Assembly (NCBI GenBank): GCA_022592435.1
Contig: JABYQS010000758.1
Span: 1 to 13,896, forward strand
Reading direction: 5' to 3'
Source of the DNA: Cerioporus squamosus
Taxonomy: Eukaryota; Basidiomycota; Agaricomycetes; Polyporales; Polyporaceae
DNA length: 13,896 nt
Part shown: positions 1 through 7,973 of the stretch, piece by piece
Position numbering within the stretch: the stretch's first letter is position 1
Layout of the letters: every line of letters starts with the position of its first letter
Position numbers and translations under genes: made by a program
Notes under the pieces: generated by a model
Told to the model about the DNA's origin: nothing
The model's input: only the letters and a program-made list of their open reading frames with translations
The model's database searches: none

Positions 1-381
1 GGCAGGTGGACGACAGCTAACGATCCGGCCGAGCGGTATGCAGGTACGTAAGAAGGGAAGCCGAGGTTAGCAAGTTGTCGATGGTGGGTAGTGCAGACGT
101 ATAAGGCAAGAGCTCGAGGTCACACCTCTGAGGAGCCATATGCATTACGAACTTCCGAAGGTACCGATTGGGAATGTCAGAGCTTAGTCGCAACTCAATC
201 GAGTACCAAACCCACAACACTTGACTTTTTGGGATCGCACAACAAGGTCCATGGTCGTACATATTATAAGGGTTCGTCAAGTGTCAGCTTCTGCCGCGTA
301 TGACCGGCAGAATTATGTGTCATACTGCTAGCACCCGAATGTCGGACGGTGAGAGTGTAGTAATCCTCTCCTACTCTCCAG
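1..381. other. No gene supported upstream of the RING gene
   Basis: Short open frames exist on both strands but none shows a recognisable motif or splice pattern. The stretch presumably holds the 5' flank of the RING gene. Just before its first in-frame ATG lies a pyrimidine-rich run ending in CTCTCCAG (to 381), which could be either an acceptor of an unseen 5' intron or leader sequence. Confidence 0.4.
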
Positions 382-1295
382 ATGGAGACGGCCCCTGCCG
401 TCGACATCTCGGCAGATACTCAGATGCCGTCTACACGGCCTCTGTTGTGTCTGGGCGGCATCATGTCGTACGTCACAGCTCGTGCAAAAGCTGACTTCGG
501 CGCCGCTGTAGAGTCGCCCCCGCAGAACGCGAACTTGTACCGCGCGGAGTGCCCTATTTGCTACGTCCAAATACTTCAGACTGCCCCACCGAATTCATTT
601 GTTGCTGTTCAGTGCGGTGTGTTGACTGGCGGACGATGATCGTCCGACTATATTGAATGCTTTCCCCTGCAGGTCACCTCTTTGCTCGGGTTGTCTTGCC
701 ACTCACCGGCTCTCGGCATCAACATGTCCGCTTGTCGAGCCGCTATTACTACTCTTTTTCCGGTCAAAACTAGATCAGCGACCGCATTAGACCCAGCCTG
801 ACAATAGAGGCGCAGTCCGCACTGGCAGACCTCGTGCGACTCATGGGTCAATTGATGACCATAACTGCAGACAACTGCGAGGAGGCTGATGAGAAGGAGA
901 GTTTGCGTTATGATCGGTTCTTTCCGTTCTGATCCTCAGCAGTGGTAGCAGGGTCCTGCGTTTCATCGCTAGCGTAGAACAGGGCGGCCCACGCGGTTCC
1001 GCCAGAGGTAAGATAGTCGTCTGCGCGACTCAGCCTGCACTTCTGAGCATCGCCATTCGGTATGAAGCTTGAACAATTGTTCACTGCCATATCGGAGGGT
1101 TGTCGAGTTCTGCAAGAGAACAAGACGATCTCTTCCGAGCTTTCCCGCTGGAATCAAAGAGTAGTCCGCGAGGAACGCCTTGCTATGTATGTACAATTCA
1201 CAAGATCGACATGTCTGAGGCGTCTGGCGCAACTAGAGCGGGACAGGAACGAAGTCTTACTGGAACAGGAAACCGATCACGCAGGCGGGAACTAG
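382..1295 (+). CDS. RING-finger protein with C-terminal coiled coil (probable E3 ubiquitin ligase)
   Basis: Exon 1 encodes YRAECPICYVQ and then VQCG; after a 56-bp intron (617-672) the next exon supplies GHLF, which gives the CPIC...CGHLF core of a C3HC4 RING. Reading on with one base missing near 684 gives SGCLATHRL...STCP, and with another missing near 733 it gives LCRAAITTL, completing the remaining zinc ligands. Further net -1 frame changes occur near 799 and 930. The protein then continues with an acidic helical part (ALADLVRLMGQLM) and a Lys/Glu/Arg-rich likely coiled coil (MKLEQLFTAISEGCR to the stop at 1293-1295). The join near 1008-1062 is unresolved: a GTAAGA donor at 1008 would give only a 40-bp intron. 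The start is 382 or the in-frame ATG at 424. RING proteins of this type normally transfer ubiquitin from an E2; the substrate is unknown. RING identity is well supported; integrity of the gene is not. Confidence 0.75.
617..672 (+). other. Phase-1 GT-AG intron inside the RING finger
   Basis: The donor is GTGTGT and the acceptor CCCTGCAG; length 56 bp. Removing it joins TGC-G to GT-CAC-CTC-TTT, creating the Cys-Gly-His-Leu-Phe of the RING core, which is the reason for choosing these sites. Read through without splicing, the frame stops at 637-639. Confidence 0.75.
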
Positions 1296-1507
1296 CTTTA
1301 ACGGTCTAGCGTCGCGTAGCAGCACGTAGCATGTAGCGGTTGAAATTGCCATCCAGAGCAATTGCCCGCATTGTGCCATCTACGCATGTACTTTTACCGG
1401 AGAATATTCGATGATGCGTTACGCGACCTCGCTTATTTGATGATTGCACGCACAGTATAAAGTGCAGTGCGTGCCGCTCGGACAACTATCGACGCCCTCT
1501 GGTTGAG
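1296..1507 (+). promoter_or_regulatory. Intergenic promoter region with TATA box for the MYND gene
   Basis: This 212-bp gap separates the RING stop from the MYND start. TATAAAG at 1456-1462 lies about 50 bp upstream of the ATG at 1508, a plausible position for a fungal TATA box with a short leader. It is flanked exactly by the arms of an 8-bp perfect inverted repeat (listed separately). No coding potential was seen here. Confidence 0.5.
1446..1474. repeat. 8-bp perfect inverted repeat enclosing the TATA box
   Basis: GCACGCAC (1446-1453) and GTGCGTGC (1467-1474) are exact reverse complements separated by 13 bases that contain TATAAAG. This could be a dyad site for a dimeric regulator or a small hairpin, or it could be chance. 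Confidence 0.6.
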
Positions 1508-3775
1508 ATGCCCACCTCCCCCTTTCCCGAGTCTTTCTTCTCCAATCTGCGCGAAGCTTGTAGACGGGGCAGCGTAGCGCCATTCCTAACTACCCACCTC
1601 AATCTCCCAGGTCAGCAGGCTCAACCTAACGACTACCTGTGAACTTGAGTGCTAAGCTCTGTGATGCATAGATCTCACTACACACCGTGGACTGAGGAAA
1701 GCTTACTCCAGATTCGACCAGATACACCGGGATCTGTATTTTCTCCATGCAGAGGGAATAAGAAGGAACGACACGCAGCTCTTGGCCGGTGTGCTGAGTA
1801 TCCTTATCAGAATGTGCGCGGATGCTATCCTGAAGGAGAAACTAATCGAGCGAGGTAATCAGGTCTATACTAGCCGTAACGTGACGACTACTCACACATA
1901 TACATGGTACAGGGCTCATTGATCAAATCCTGGATCTCCTGGATCACGAGCTCACCCGGTGCATGGGACTACGGATCCTCCTCTTCTTCACGCACGACGG
2001 CTGCCGGACTCAAGGTGTCGTCTTGGAGAACATAGCACGGCGTAGCCGCCGCCTATCACAGATACTGCAAGGCCACCCGAACGACCCTAGCGTCACCGAG
2101 TTGGGGGTGTAGTGATGGCTCATTCCGCCCGTTTTCTGATATCTCGGGCTTCCGAATCCGAAGACCTAGAGAATGTCCTGCTCGAGATGGACCTGAACGA
2201 GATAATGGACACCATGAAACTCGTCCTGCGCAGGGCCAACCCATCAAATCTTTACTCACGCATGCTCTGATGACAATAATAACACCGGTGCAATACATCC
2301 CACAGCAGTGCCGGAGTGACGTCTCGCTCCAACACGCTCCTGGTCGCGTTGCTACGTGCTCAAGACCTAAGCACTCGAGCGACTGCATTGGAGGGTATCC
2401 TCAATATCTGCCGAATCGACTCTGACGCAGACAAGCACGACGTGAACTTGGAACACCTCGCCTCATCGCTAAACCACACGGTTCTCCTCCTCCGTTTCTC
2501 GGAGACATGACTCCACAGGATTATGCACGCTGGCTGGAGCAATCAGAGAGTTTATTCCTTTACCGCTCGTCCGCTGAATATATCACCGCGATGTCTCAGG
2601 CAGCCCATCACCAGGACTTGTCTTTGCTTGGACGGTCAATCGCAGACATCGTACAGCGCTCCCCATCCGTTGTCGAGGGCAGCTGGCCGCAACTTGAACA
2701 GGACGTAAACCACCATGCACATAGGCGGTTACCCTCTCTCGCTGGTCCGACACTCTTCCGGAATGTGCCAAAGAGTTACGGCGCTCTGGTGCGCGAGCTG
2801 ACCGAGAAGCGGCCGACATACTGGACATGAATACCTGATGCTACGTGACCAGGCGGAAGAGGCGGTTACCCTTGCAAAGCAGACGATTGCTCGGGACCCA
2901 AACCACGTGTACGCGCATTATGTGGTGAGCCTGTGCGGAGACATGGCGGAAGGACTACAGGCAGCCACGCAGGGACTCCAATGCCCCCAAGTAACCCCTT
3001 CCTGCGCAAACAGTTGCTATGGCGCGCGGTGGAATCCGGAGCATGGCAAGGTCTCGAACACATCATGACAGCGGACGAGGAGGACGAAGAAGAGCAAGAT
3101 AAGGGTGCTGCACTCCTCCATGCTGCATGGTGTAATGCGAAGACATTCCTAACGGAGGCCGCGCCGGATGCTCATTTACGCTTGGTGATGCTCGGATGGA
3201 CCTTACTTCTCACATTTGTCCTACGGGGTCCAGAGCTGAGCGACGATCTCAACGAAATCGAAGTAAGCTCAGTACCTTCACGTCAACTGTCCCATTGCTG
3301 ACTTATAACATAGTCAATTCGCAGTGATATCGACACAGCAACGGCAGTGATGACGTTCTTCGGTCACGCTGTGGGCCAGACACAGCTACACAAAGCCGGC
3401 GACCATATCCTCCACTACCACGACCAGAGTCTACGAGAATGGAGATCACTTATCAAATCATGCAACGATCTCCACGCGCGTACCATGTGTTCAGGCGGAG
3501 GCATTGAGCAACTAACCTTCACTCCGGCCATAACGGAGGAAGACCCGGTGCCAGATGTGTATCTGGAGATGCAACGATGCTCGTGGTGTCGAGCACCCAG
3601 TGCAGCGCTCAAGAAATGCAAAGGTTGTGGGGAAGTAAGGCAAGTCGAGATGCGAAGATACAACTGACGAAGATCCTGACCACATATATATAGGTACTGC
3701 GACGTCAAGTGTCAAAGGCCCGACTGGCCGACACACAGACAGAGCTGTCGCGGGCGGCGAACAACAAATGTATGA
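1508..3775 (+). CDS. MYND-type zinc-finger protein with long helical N-terminal region
   Basis: The N-terminus MPTSPFPESFF starts at the ATG 50 bp downstream of the TATA box. Splicing at 1611-1671, 1855-1912, 3263-3313 and 3640-3693 gives a long alpha-helical (armadillo/TPR-like) protein ending in a MYND finger: CSWCRAPSAALKKCKGCGEV, then RYCDVKCQRPDWPTH, then RQSC. The C-x2-C, C-x2-C, C-x3-C, H-x3-C ligand spacing and the CQ..DW..H core fit MYND, which usually binds short proline-containing peptides in partner proteins. Large helical proteins with a C-terminal MYND are abundant in Agaricomycetes (recalled, not searched). The frame changes near 2109, 2254, 2311-2320, 2495, 2700-2737, 2829 and 2997; all but the one at 2311-2320 are net -1, and there is no nonsense codon apart from those the shifts create. 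The stop is 3773-3775, although GTATGA at 3770 could instead be a donor. Confidence 0.8.
1611..1671 (+). other. Phase-1 GT-AG intron 1 of the MYND gene
   Basis: The donor GTCAGC follows exon end CTCCCAG, and the acceptor is GATGCATAG; length 61 bp. Splicing joins G to AT (Asp) and moves into the frame reading LTTHRGLRKAYSRFDQIH, whereas the unspliced frame ends at TGA 1640-1642. CTAAC and CTAAG are candidate branch sites. Confidence 0.6.
1855..1912 (+). other. Phase-1 GT-AG intron 2 of the MYND gene
   Basis: The donor is GTAATC and the acceptor TGGTACAG; length 58 bp. It joins KEKLIER to GLIDQILDLLDHEL through a split Gly codon. The unspliced frame ends within a few codons of the donor. Confidence 0.7.
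3263..3313 (+). other. Phase-0 GT-AG intron of the MYND gene
   Basis: The donor is GTAAGC and the acceptor ACATAG; length 51 bp, with CTGAC shortly upstream of the acceptor as branch site. It joins DDLNEIE to SIRSDIDTATAVMTFFG in the same frame and removes an in-frame TGA. Confidence 0.75.
3640..3693 (+). other. GC-AG intron splitting the MYND finger
   Basis: The only join that restores the MYND ligand pattern uses donor GCAAGT at 3640 (exon end GTAAG) and acceptor TATATATAG at 3693; length 54 bp, phase 2, with CCTGACC as branch site. The GTAAGG four bases upstream of the GC site would be the obvious GT donor, but spliced to the same acceptor it puts the downstream TACTGCGAC out of frame. 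GCAAGT is the usual form of the rare GC donor class. Confidence 0.75.
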
Positions 3776-3879
3776 CCATGAGGTGGAGCCGAAGATTTAA
3801 CCCGGCTGGAAGAATATGGAGACAATAGGTAGAGGAGGCCGGACAGGACCATGTACACGACAATGGATGACGTACTGAT
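3776..3879 (+). other. Spacer after the MYND gene
   Basis: No motif recognised. A TATATATATA run at 3684-3691 lies in the last MYND intron, not here. An in-frame ATG at 3863 opens a 21-codon frame that could be the first part of the next coding stretch. Confidence 0.35.
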
Positions 3880-4380
3880 ATGTGCTCCGAGCGGCGAATT
3901 CCCCCGGGCCCATCGATGCCAGACTTAGGTGGTCCAGATGGGGAGGTGTTCGAAAGGCATGGTGGCGGCGCCACGGCTGCCCTGATGGCAGCGATAAGTA
4001 GGGGAAAAGCGAACGGACTTTAGCGATATCGCCATTGAGCTCATGAGGGATTGCCGTCGAGGAAGGGTGTCTCCCGAGCGAACTCGAATGACCGGCCTAA
4101 GAGGAAAGACAATGTGCATGTACGTAACAGGTGATCTGGAGAATGTTCGCGTCAGCACCATGATCCGATCGCAAAAGAGCAAAGCAGATACAGTACAGCT
4201 TCAACACGGTTTCGCGCCACAAAGGAACTACTTCTCTCTTGCACCTTCTCTGACGCCGGAATGAGAACGTCGACGGTCCTGAGTGATAGTCGACTGTTCA
4301 TACCGACCGTGGATGATGCGTGCCTGCACGATGGCGGCGCTGTGGCGGACTCGGAGAGCAAGAGACCTAGAGGAGGAGGA
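3880..4380 (+). CDS. Unrecognised coding stretch (frame-shifted)
   Basis: Three consecutive plus-strand frames read as continuous protein. 3880-4010 gives a Gly/Pro start then FERHGGGATAALMAAISRGK. 3998-4258 gives RTDFSDIAIELMRDCRRGR followed by MTGLRGKTMCMYVTGDLEN. 4261-4380 gives MRTSTVLSDSRLFIPTVDDA and a basic SKRPRGGG end. The change near 4004-4008 is at GGGGAAAA and is net +1; the one near 4255 is net -1. A perfect GTAAGT donor sits at 4381, with a possible acceptor ACATAG near 4439, so the gene may continue towards the inverted-repeat element at 4513. I do not recognise the family and assign no function. Confidence 0.4.
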
Positions 4381-4512
4381 GTAAGTACTCTGGAGCTCGG
4401 GGCTAGCATGAGAAGCAGTGCAGCCAGATTTCTACATAGAAGCAACAGGCCTCGAACGGGCCTCTTGGACATCAGCAATAAGTATATGTATCAATTTAAA
4501 TCGGCTTCCTCG

Positions 4513-4791
4513 CACGACGGGCCGTGGCGCCAGCTGGTTCGGGTCCGGGACAGCCTTATAACAGGACCTGAACTGGTCTCCTGGTTCAGGTCCTAGTTAC
4601 AAGGCTATTCAGGTCGGGACTCCCGGCCAAGCCCAGTAAGTACTAAATAATTACTGTGTCTTTCGGAGTTTGAACACAACCATATCGGGCGCTAGGGACC
4701 TGAACTAGCCTTGTAACCAGGACCTGAACCGTTCAGGTCCTGTTATAAGGCTGTCCCGGACCCGAACCAGCTGGCGCCACGGCCCGTCGTG
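4513..4791. mobile_element. MITE-like element, 279 bp, with 61-bp perfect terminal inverted repeats
   Basis: The left arm 4513-4573 and right arm 4731-4791 are exact reverse complements, both ending CACGACGGGCCGTGGCGCC outward. After a 9-base extra block on the left (4574-4582) the arms continue for 24 bases with one mismatch (4583-4606 against 4707-4730), so the repeat reaches about 90 bp per side. Each arm holds repeated GGACCTGAAC/GTTCAGGTCC motifs, which look like subterminal transposase-binding sites. The trinucleotide TCG abuts both ends and is a candidate 3-bp target-site duplication. The centre (about 4615-4694) has no coding capacity, so the element would need a transposase supplied in trans. 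The short duplication and CAC end would be compatible with a CACTA-like family, but that assignment is tentative. Confidence 0.85.
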
Positions 4792-5884
4792 TCGCGTCTA
4801 TAACTGAGGCTCTCGGATCGGACTCCGACTAGTACTATCTATAGGATCGGAGCACTTAAGCCCCTGGTCCGTGGGTAGTGATCAGGTAGGTGACAACGCG
4901 CCGTTTGCAACATAGTCCGTTTGGGATCGATGTGCTATGAGTCTGCAAGGAATGTGGATACTAGTTGGAAAACTCAGTGACACTGACGGTCGCAAACGCG
5001 TCGGACCAGTATGTCAGCGCTAGTAAGTTGGCTTCATGCACGGGCGACCACTGCCACGTGGTCCCCGCCAGAACTCGAAAACCTACTATGCCTACACCAG
5101 TAATGCAACCGGCCAAAATCTGCAACAGTAATGCAATCGGGGGTCTAGCTCCACTGTCCCTCATCTTTAAGTCACAAAACTTGGCACAACGATAGCTTAG
5201 AAGCTTCTGAACATGCTCGTAAAAACCGCTTCTTGAGAAGTGGCCGGGACGAGGAGATACGGGGCCATCTTCTGCGAGCTTGCACCTGCCGGCACTATCA
5301 TCCGGCCTCGCTACAGTGCAAGATGCGGGCGCTTCCACTGAACCTCCGCTATGTTGTTCTACCCTGCGACACGTATTGACACACAATTTTCCGACACTGG
5401 GGGGTGCATTGAGGAGGAGGAAAGGAAGTAAGAGTTGGAGAAGCGTGACATTTTCTGGCGCTTAGTACCATATAAGGCTGCGTAAACGCTCAGTTCTCAG
5501 TGGGCAAAGCGTGACTGATTGCGTGACGAGGTTTCTCCGTGGGTTGCATTACTGTTGCGACTCAGTGCGCCCCCTCGCCTCACCCTCCATCTCATCCTCT
5601 CGTCCCCAGAAAATTGGAGGAGGTGCCCAAGACGGCTTGGAACACACCACCGAAGATCCGACAGCAATCGGCTAAGGGAGGGAGGAGATAGTCAAGTAAC
5701 AAGCCCGGAGTTGCATTACTGGTGAACGCATAGTATCTCCTCCTGGTGGGCGAGCTGGAGCGCTGATAGTTGCGTCTCTCCTCCTCCTCCTCCTCCTCCT
5801 CCTCCTTCCCGTCCTCCCCCACCGCCCCCCTTGCTCCTTGACTCAGAGCGCACATTTGCCAACACTACGTCGCGTCCACCGCAT
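4792..5884. other. No convincing gene; polypyrimidine region with microsatellite
   Basis: Overlapping open frames exist on both strands at about 4961-5386 (142 codons minus, 76 plus), but neither shows a motif, splice pattern or repeat. From about 5570 the plus strand becomes rich in C and T, as in many fungal promoters and leaders. TATAAGG at 5472-5478 is a possible TATA element. Confidence 0.4.
5778..5804. repeat. (CTC)9 microsatellite
   Basis: Nine perfect CTC units followed by further CT-rich sequence to about 5830. It lies about 80 bp upstream of the ATG at 5885, so it may be part of a pyrimidine-rich promoter or leader. Read on the minus strand it would only give a poly-Glu run, which I regard as non-coding. 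Confidence 0.9.
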
Positions 5885-6001
5885 ATGCATGTTGCGTTCA
5901 ACGTCGATGCTCGCCCGCCGTCCTTCTCTTCCCTCCTCGCCAGAAGCAATTCCGTTGCATCTCCTGAGCCAACATCCGTCGCGTGGTATTCAAGACTCTA
6001 A
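5885..6001 (+). CDS. Possible first exon upstream of the receiver-domain gene
   Basis: The ATG at 5885 follows the pyrimidine-rich block and opens a 38-residue frame beginning MHVAFNVDARPPSFSSLLAR, Ser/Pro-rich. Candidate donors at 5978-5986 with CTCTAAC branch and TTGCCAG acceptor (6024) would remove the stop, but the next exon cannot be fixed. Whether it belongs to the receiver-domain gene downstream is inference from position alone. Confidence 0.25.
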   Translation: MHVAFNVDARPPSFSSLLARSNSVASPEPTSVAWYSRL

Positions 6002-6139
6002 CATTTGATGCTTCCCCATTGCCAGCCTGGTGAGCATTGTGATCATGATCGTGTTCGACATACTGTACCACACACTGTCTGCCAAGGATACTTTGTACAG
6101 TAGCAGTTGCAGATCGAAGTTGTCGAACCCGGACAATTG

Positions 6140-6560
6140 GCCGTAACTCGTACAAGGCGCGGTGTCGAGGGAACCGCCGTTTGAGGAACCGCCGTTTGAC
6201 GTCATTCCGGTGAGTCGAGACCCTTCTCACCTTCTTTGCTTTTGATTCGAGCTAGCTTGTGGTGATGCAGATGAATGCATCCATGTTATGAAGACGACCG
6301 AGCTCGTTCGTAACATCAAACGCATGGTCCGGAGCCTACGCCTGTTATCGCGTTAGCCGCACACACGGGTACGTATCTTCTCAGAATCTGTATTTTCCAG
6401 TACGCATTGATTATTGTGGTATGCAGGGATCGTGACCGCCAGAGGTGTTTGCAGGCCGGTATGGACGAACAATGATTTCCGCCAAGAAGCTCGCTGGCGA
6501 GCGGAAGATAGCTATGGCGCGTAGCCGGCAACTACGATCGACGTTCCCCATGCAGAGCAC
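6140..6560 (+). CDS. Degenerate response-regulator receiver (REC) domain, probably from a hybrid histidine kinase
   Basis: Coding blocks in order match a REC domain: VQGAVSREPP and PFDVIP (6150-6209, beta 3), then after an intron (6210-6270) MNASM, then MKTTELVRNIKRM (alpha 3), PVIALAAHT (6341-6367, beta 4), and after a second intron (about 6369-6426) DRDRQRCLQAGMDE (alpha 4 and the loop), followed by ISAKKL where ISKPL is usual. The normal core is DVILMD..MP.M.G, ALTA and KP. Here the phospho-acceptor Asp reads Asn, the conserved Thr reads Ala, and Lys-Pro is altered. Net -1 frame changes occur near 6286, 6336 and 6368. Fungal REC domains usually receive phosphate from a hybrid kinase; no kinase domain is visible here. 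This may be a pseudogene or a phosphorylation-independent receiver. Confidence 0.6.
6170..6199. repeat. 15-bp perfect tandem duplication
   Basis: GGAACCGCCGTTTGA occurs twice back to back (6170-6184 and 6185-6199), encoding a duplicated E-P-P-F-E/D just before the beta-3 strand of the receiver domain. The unit is five codons, so the duplication preserves the reading frame. Confidence 0.9.
6210..6270 (+). other. Phase-0 GT-AG intron in the receiver domain
   Basis: The donor is GTGAGT and the acceptor GTGATGCAG; length 61 bp. Splicing joins FDVIP directly to MNASM at the position expected for FDVILMDxxM, so the frame at the phospho-acceptor site does not depend on any of the indels downstream. 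Confidence 0.6.
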
Positions 6561-6566
6561 ACCTGC

Positions 6567-6622
6567 GTGAGTCCCGGTGATTTTGATACACCCCAATACA
6601 CCTCATAATTGTTGCCTATCAG
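6567..6622 (+). other. Candidate GT-AG intron after the receiver domain
   Basis: The donor GTGAGT and acceptor TTGCCTATCAG are 56 bp apart with CTCATAATT as possible branch region. The size suits the other introns here, but neither neighbouring exon is identified well enough to test the join. Confidence 0.35.
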
Positions 6623-6889
6623 GACTGCTACCCAAGTAAAACGGCGCAGCCATTGCGTAGTCATATGTTGGGTGCACAAGCGAACTCCTTGAAAGCATTC
6701 GCTCTGCGGTATATCGGCAGGTGGATGCGCTTACATACGTGCAATCCACCTTTCGAATCATGTGGCTCTCCCCGAGCTTTGCATCGCGCGCCTTGGAGAC
6801 GCAGCAGCGTGGGTGCGCGCAGGCGTATGGCGGTTCCTGAAGGCGTTGGCGGCGATGACGACGTTTGTGCGCACTAGGGCGCGAAGCAC
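6623..6889 (+). other. No named gene; weakly coding
   Basis: A plus-strand frame at 6653-6877 is open for 74 codons but has no motif. It may contain exons linking the receiver domain to the following stretch, or be non-coding. Confidence 0.25.
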
Positions 6890-7243
6890 GAGGAAGAGGT
6901 AGACGCTCGGATCACGGAGGGCTGGGACGTGCCTAAAGGCCAGTTGGTTTTCGTTGCGCCATCGGACCCGCAGACGGACAAGGAGAAGAGCACGATGTGG
7001 CGAAGTGCTGTGAGTGCTATGAAGGCGAGGAGGCGGAGCGGCTGCGGACGGGCGGACCTCCAGGTTAGTAACTTCTCATGCCTGACCACGGGACACGAAG
7101 CTGACTGTCTATCCGCGAGCAAGGTCGACGGTGTCCCGAATCGGCTCCCTTTCAGCGGCCAAGTCTTGCGTACGCAATATGCGTGGTCGGAGCAAGCTCA
7201 AGCCTGTAGCCGCAAACTTCCCCGTGCGCCATTGTTCCTATGA
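6890..7243 (+). CDS. Unrecognised coding-like stretch
   Basis: The frame reading GWDVPKGQLVFVAPSDPQTD then KEKSTMWRSAVSAMKARRR is hydrophilic and protein-like and uses codons ending in C or G. It ends at 7243 unless spliced; GTTAGT at 7064 is a possible donor. No family recognised and no functional claim made. Confidence 0.35.
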   Translation, partial: EEEVDARITEGWDVPKGQLVFVAPSDPQTDKEKSTMWRSAVSAMKARRRSGCGRADLQVSNFSCLTTGHEADCLSASKVDGVPNRLPFSGQVLRTQYAWSEQAQACSRKLPRAPLFL

Positions 7244-7279
7244 CGGCCTCACAGCTGCCCACGACGACCCCTCGCGTGT

Positions 7280-7955
7280 ATGGGGAAGGTTGATGCTGTG
7301 ACGACGACTAGCACGTTGAAGGCGTCCGGTACCATCAACGAGCTGCTTAAGCCGCCACCCGAGGCATCGACTTCGACGGTTTATGCACCGCATCCCTCGT
7401 CCACGAATATGACCAACTCCTTTGTGCAGACCCTTACGCTCCTTCTGGCACGGTCAGGTCTTGTTTCTCGCTCGAGTACCGCAGCCGGTCTCCCATGAGC
7501 ATCAGCACTGCTGCAACAGCAGCTCCTCGTCAGACTGTTCGGACGAGCATTGTCCTCTCCCGGCAGTCTCTTCCGTTCGTGCGAGGCGGAGGCTTGCGAC
7601 CACCACTCTAGCATTAATCAGCTCCAGATGTGAAGCCAAGGTTCCCGAAGCGAGCCATGCCAGCATCACCAACTGCACCTACTCCCGCCTGGCGTCTACC
7701 GCGAGCTCCCAACCTCCCTTCACCGCGAACAACCTTCGCGTCACCCTTGAACACGCCTTCGCATCCGCCAACTTCAACATCACGACTCCACCTCAACCCG
7801 TCGCTGCGGCGATATCTCTCAGCCTCGACCGAGCAAGGAAGTGGATTGACATTTACAAGTGCCGATGCTCTCTCGAGGGGAAACTCTGCGATGGTACGTC
7901 ATCCAGAAGAAGAAGCTTAGCCGTCCCAATGCAGAAAGCGCCGACCTTGGCGTAA
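7280..7955 (+). CDS. Unrecognised Ser/Thr/Ala-rich coding stretch
   Basis: The first part (7280-7420) reads well in the frame MGKVDAVTTTSTLKASGTIN; from about 7422 the frame reading TANNLRVTLEHAFASANFNI and ISLSLDRARKWIDIYKC stays open to 7955. In that frame third positions are strongly C-biased (about 7720-7790), which argues for it over the overlapping Pro-rich frame at 7630-7920. GTACGT at 7893 may be a donor after GKLCDG. The frame differs between the two parts, so an intron or an indel lies near 7420-7500. The family is unknown. Confidence 0.4.
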
Positions 7956-7973
7956 GTCATCTGTTATGATCAT

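Noticed and set aside
2481..2518. Possible phase-0 intron GTTCTC...CACAG in the MYND gene
   Set aside because: 38 bp is too short and the donor is poor. One missing T in the TTT near 2494 gives continuous protein (RFLGDMTPQDYARW) without splicing.
2705..2724. A GTAAAC...CATAG pair that would bridge two frames of the MYND gene
   Set aside because: It is only 20 bp, far below a spliceable intron; a base indel between 2700 and 2737 explains the frame change better.
4961..5386. Minus-strand open frame of 142 codons
   Set aside because: No motif, no consistent codon bias, and the plus strand is also open over part of it.
5716..5949. Minus-strand frame with poly-Gly/Glu runs
   Set aside because: Produced by translating the (CTC)9 microsatellite and flanking CT-rich DNA.
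7630..7920. Pro-rich plus-strand frame of 96 codons
   Set aside because: The overlapping frame ending at 7955 has the C-biased third positions; this one has that base in first or second positions.
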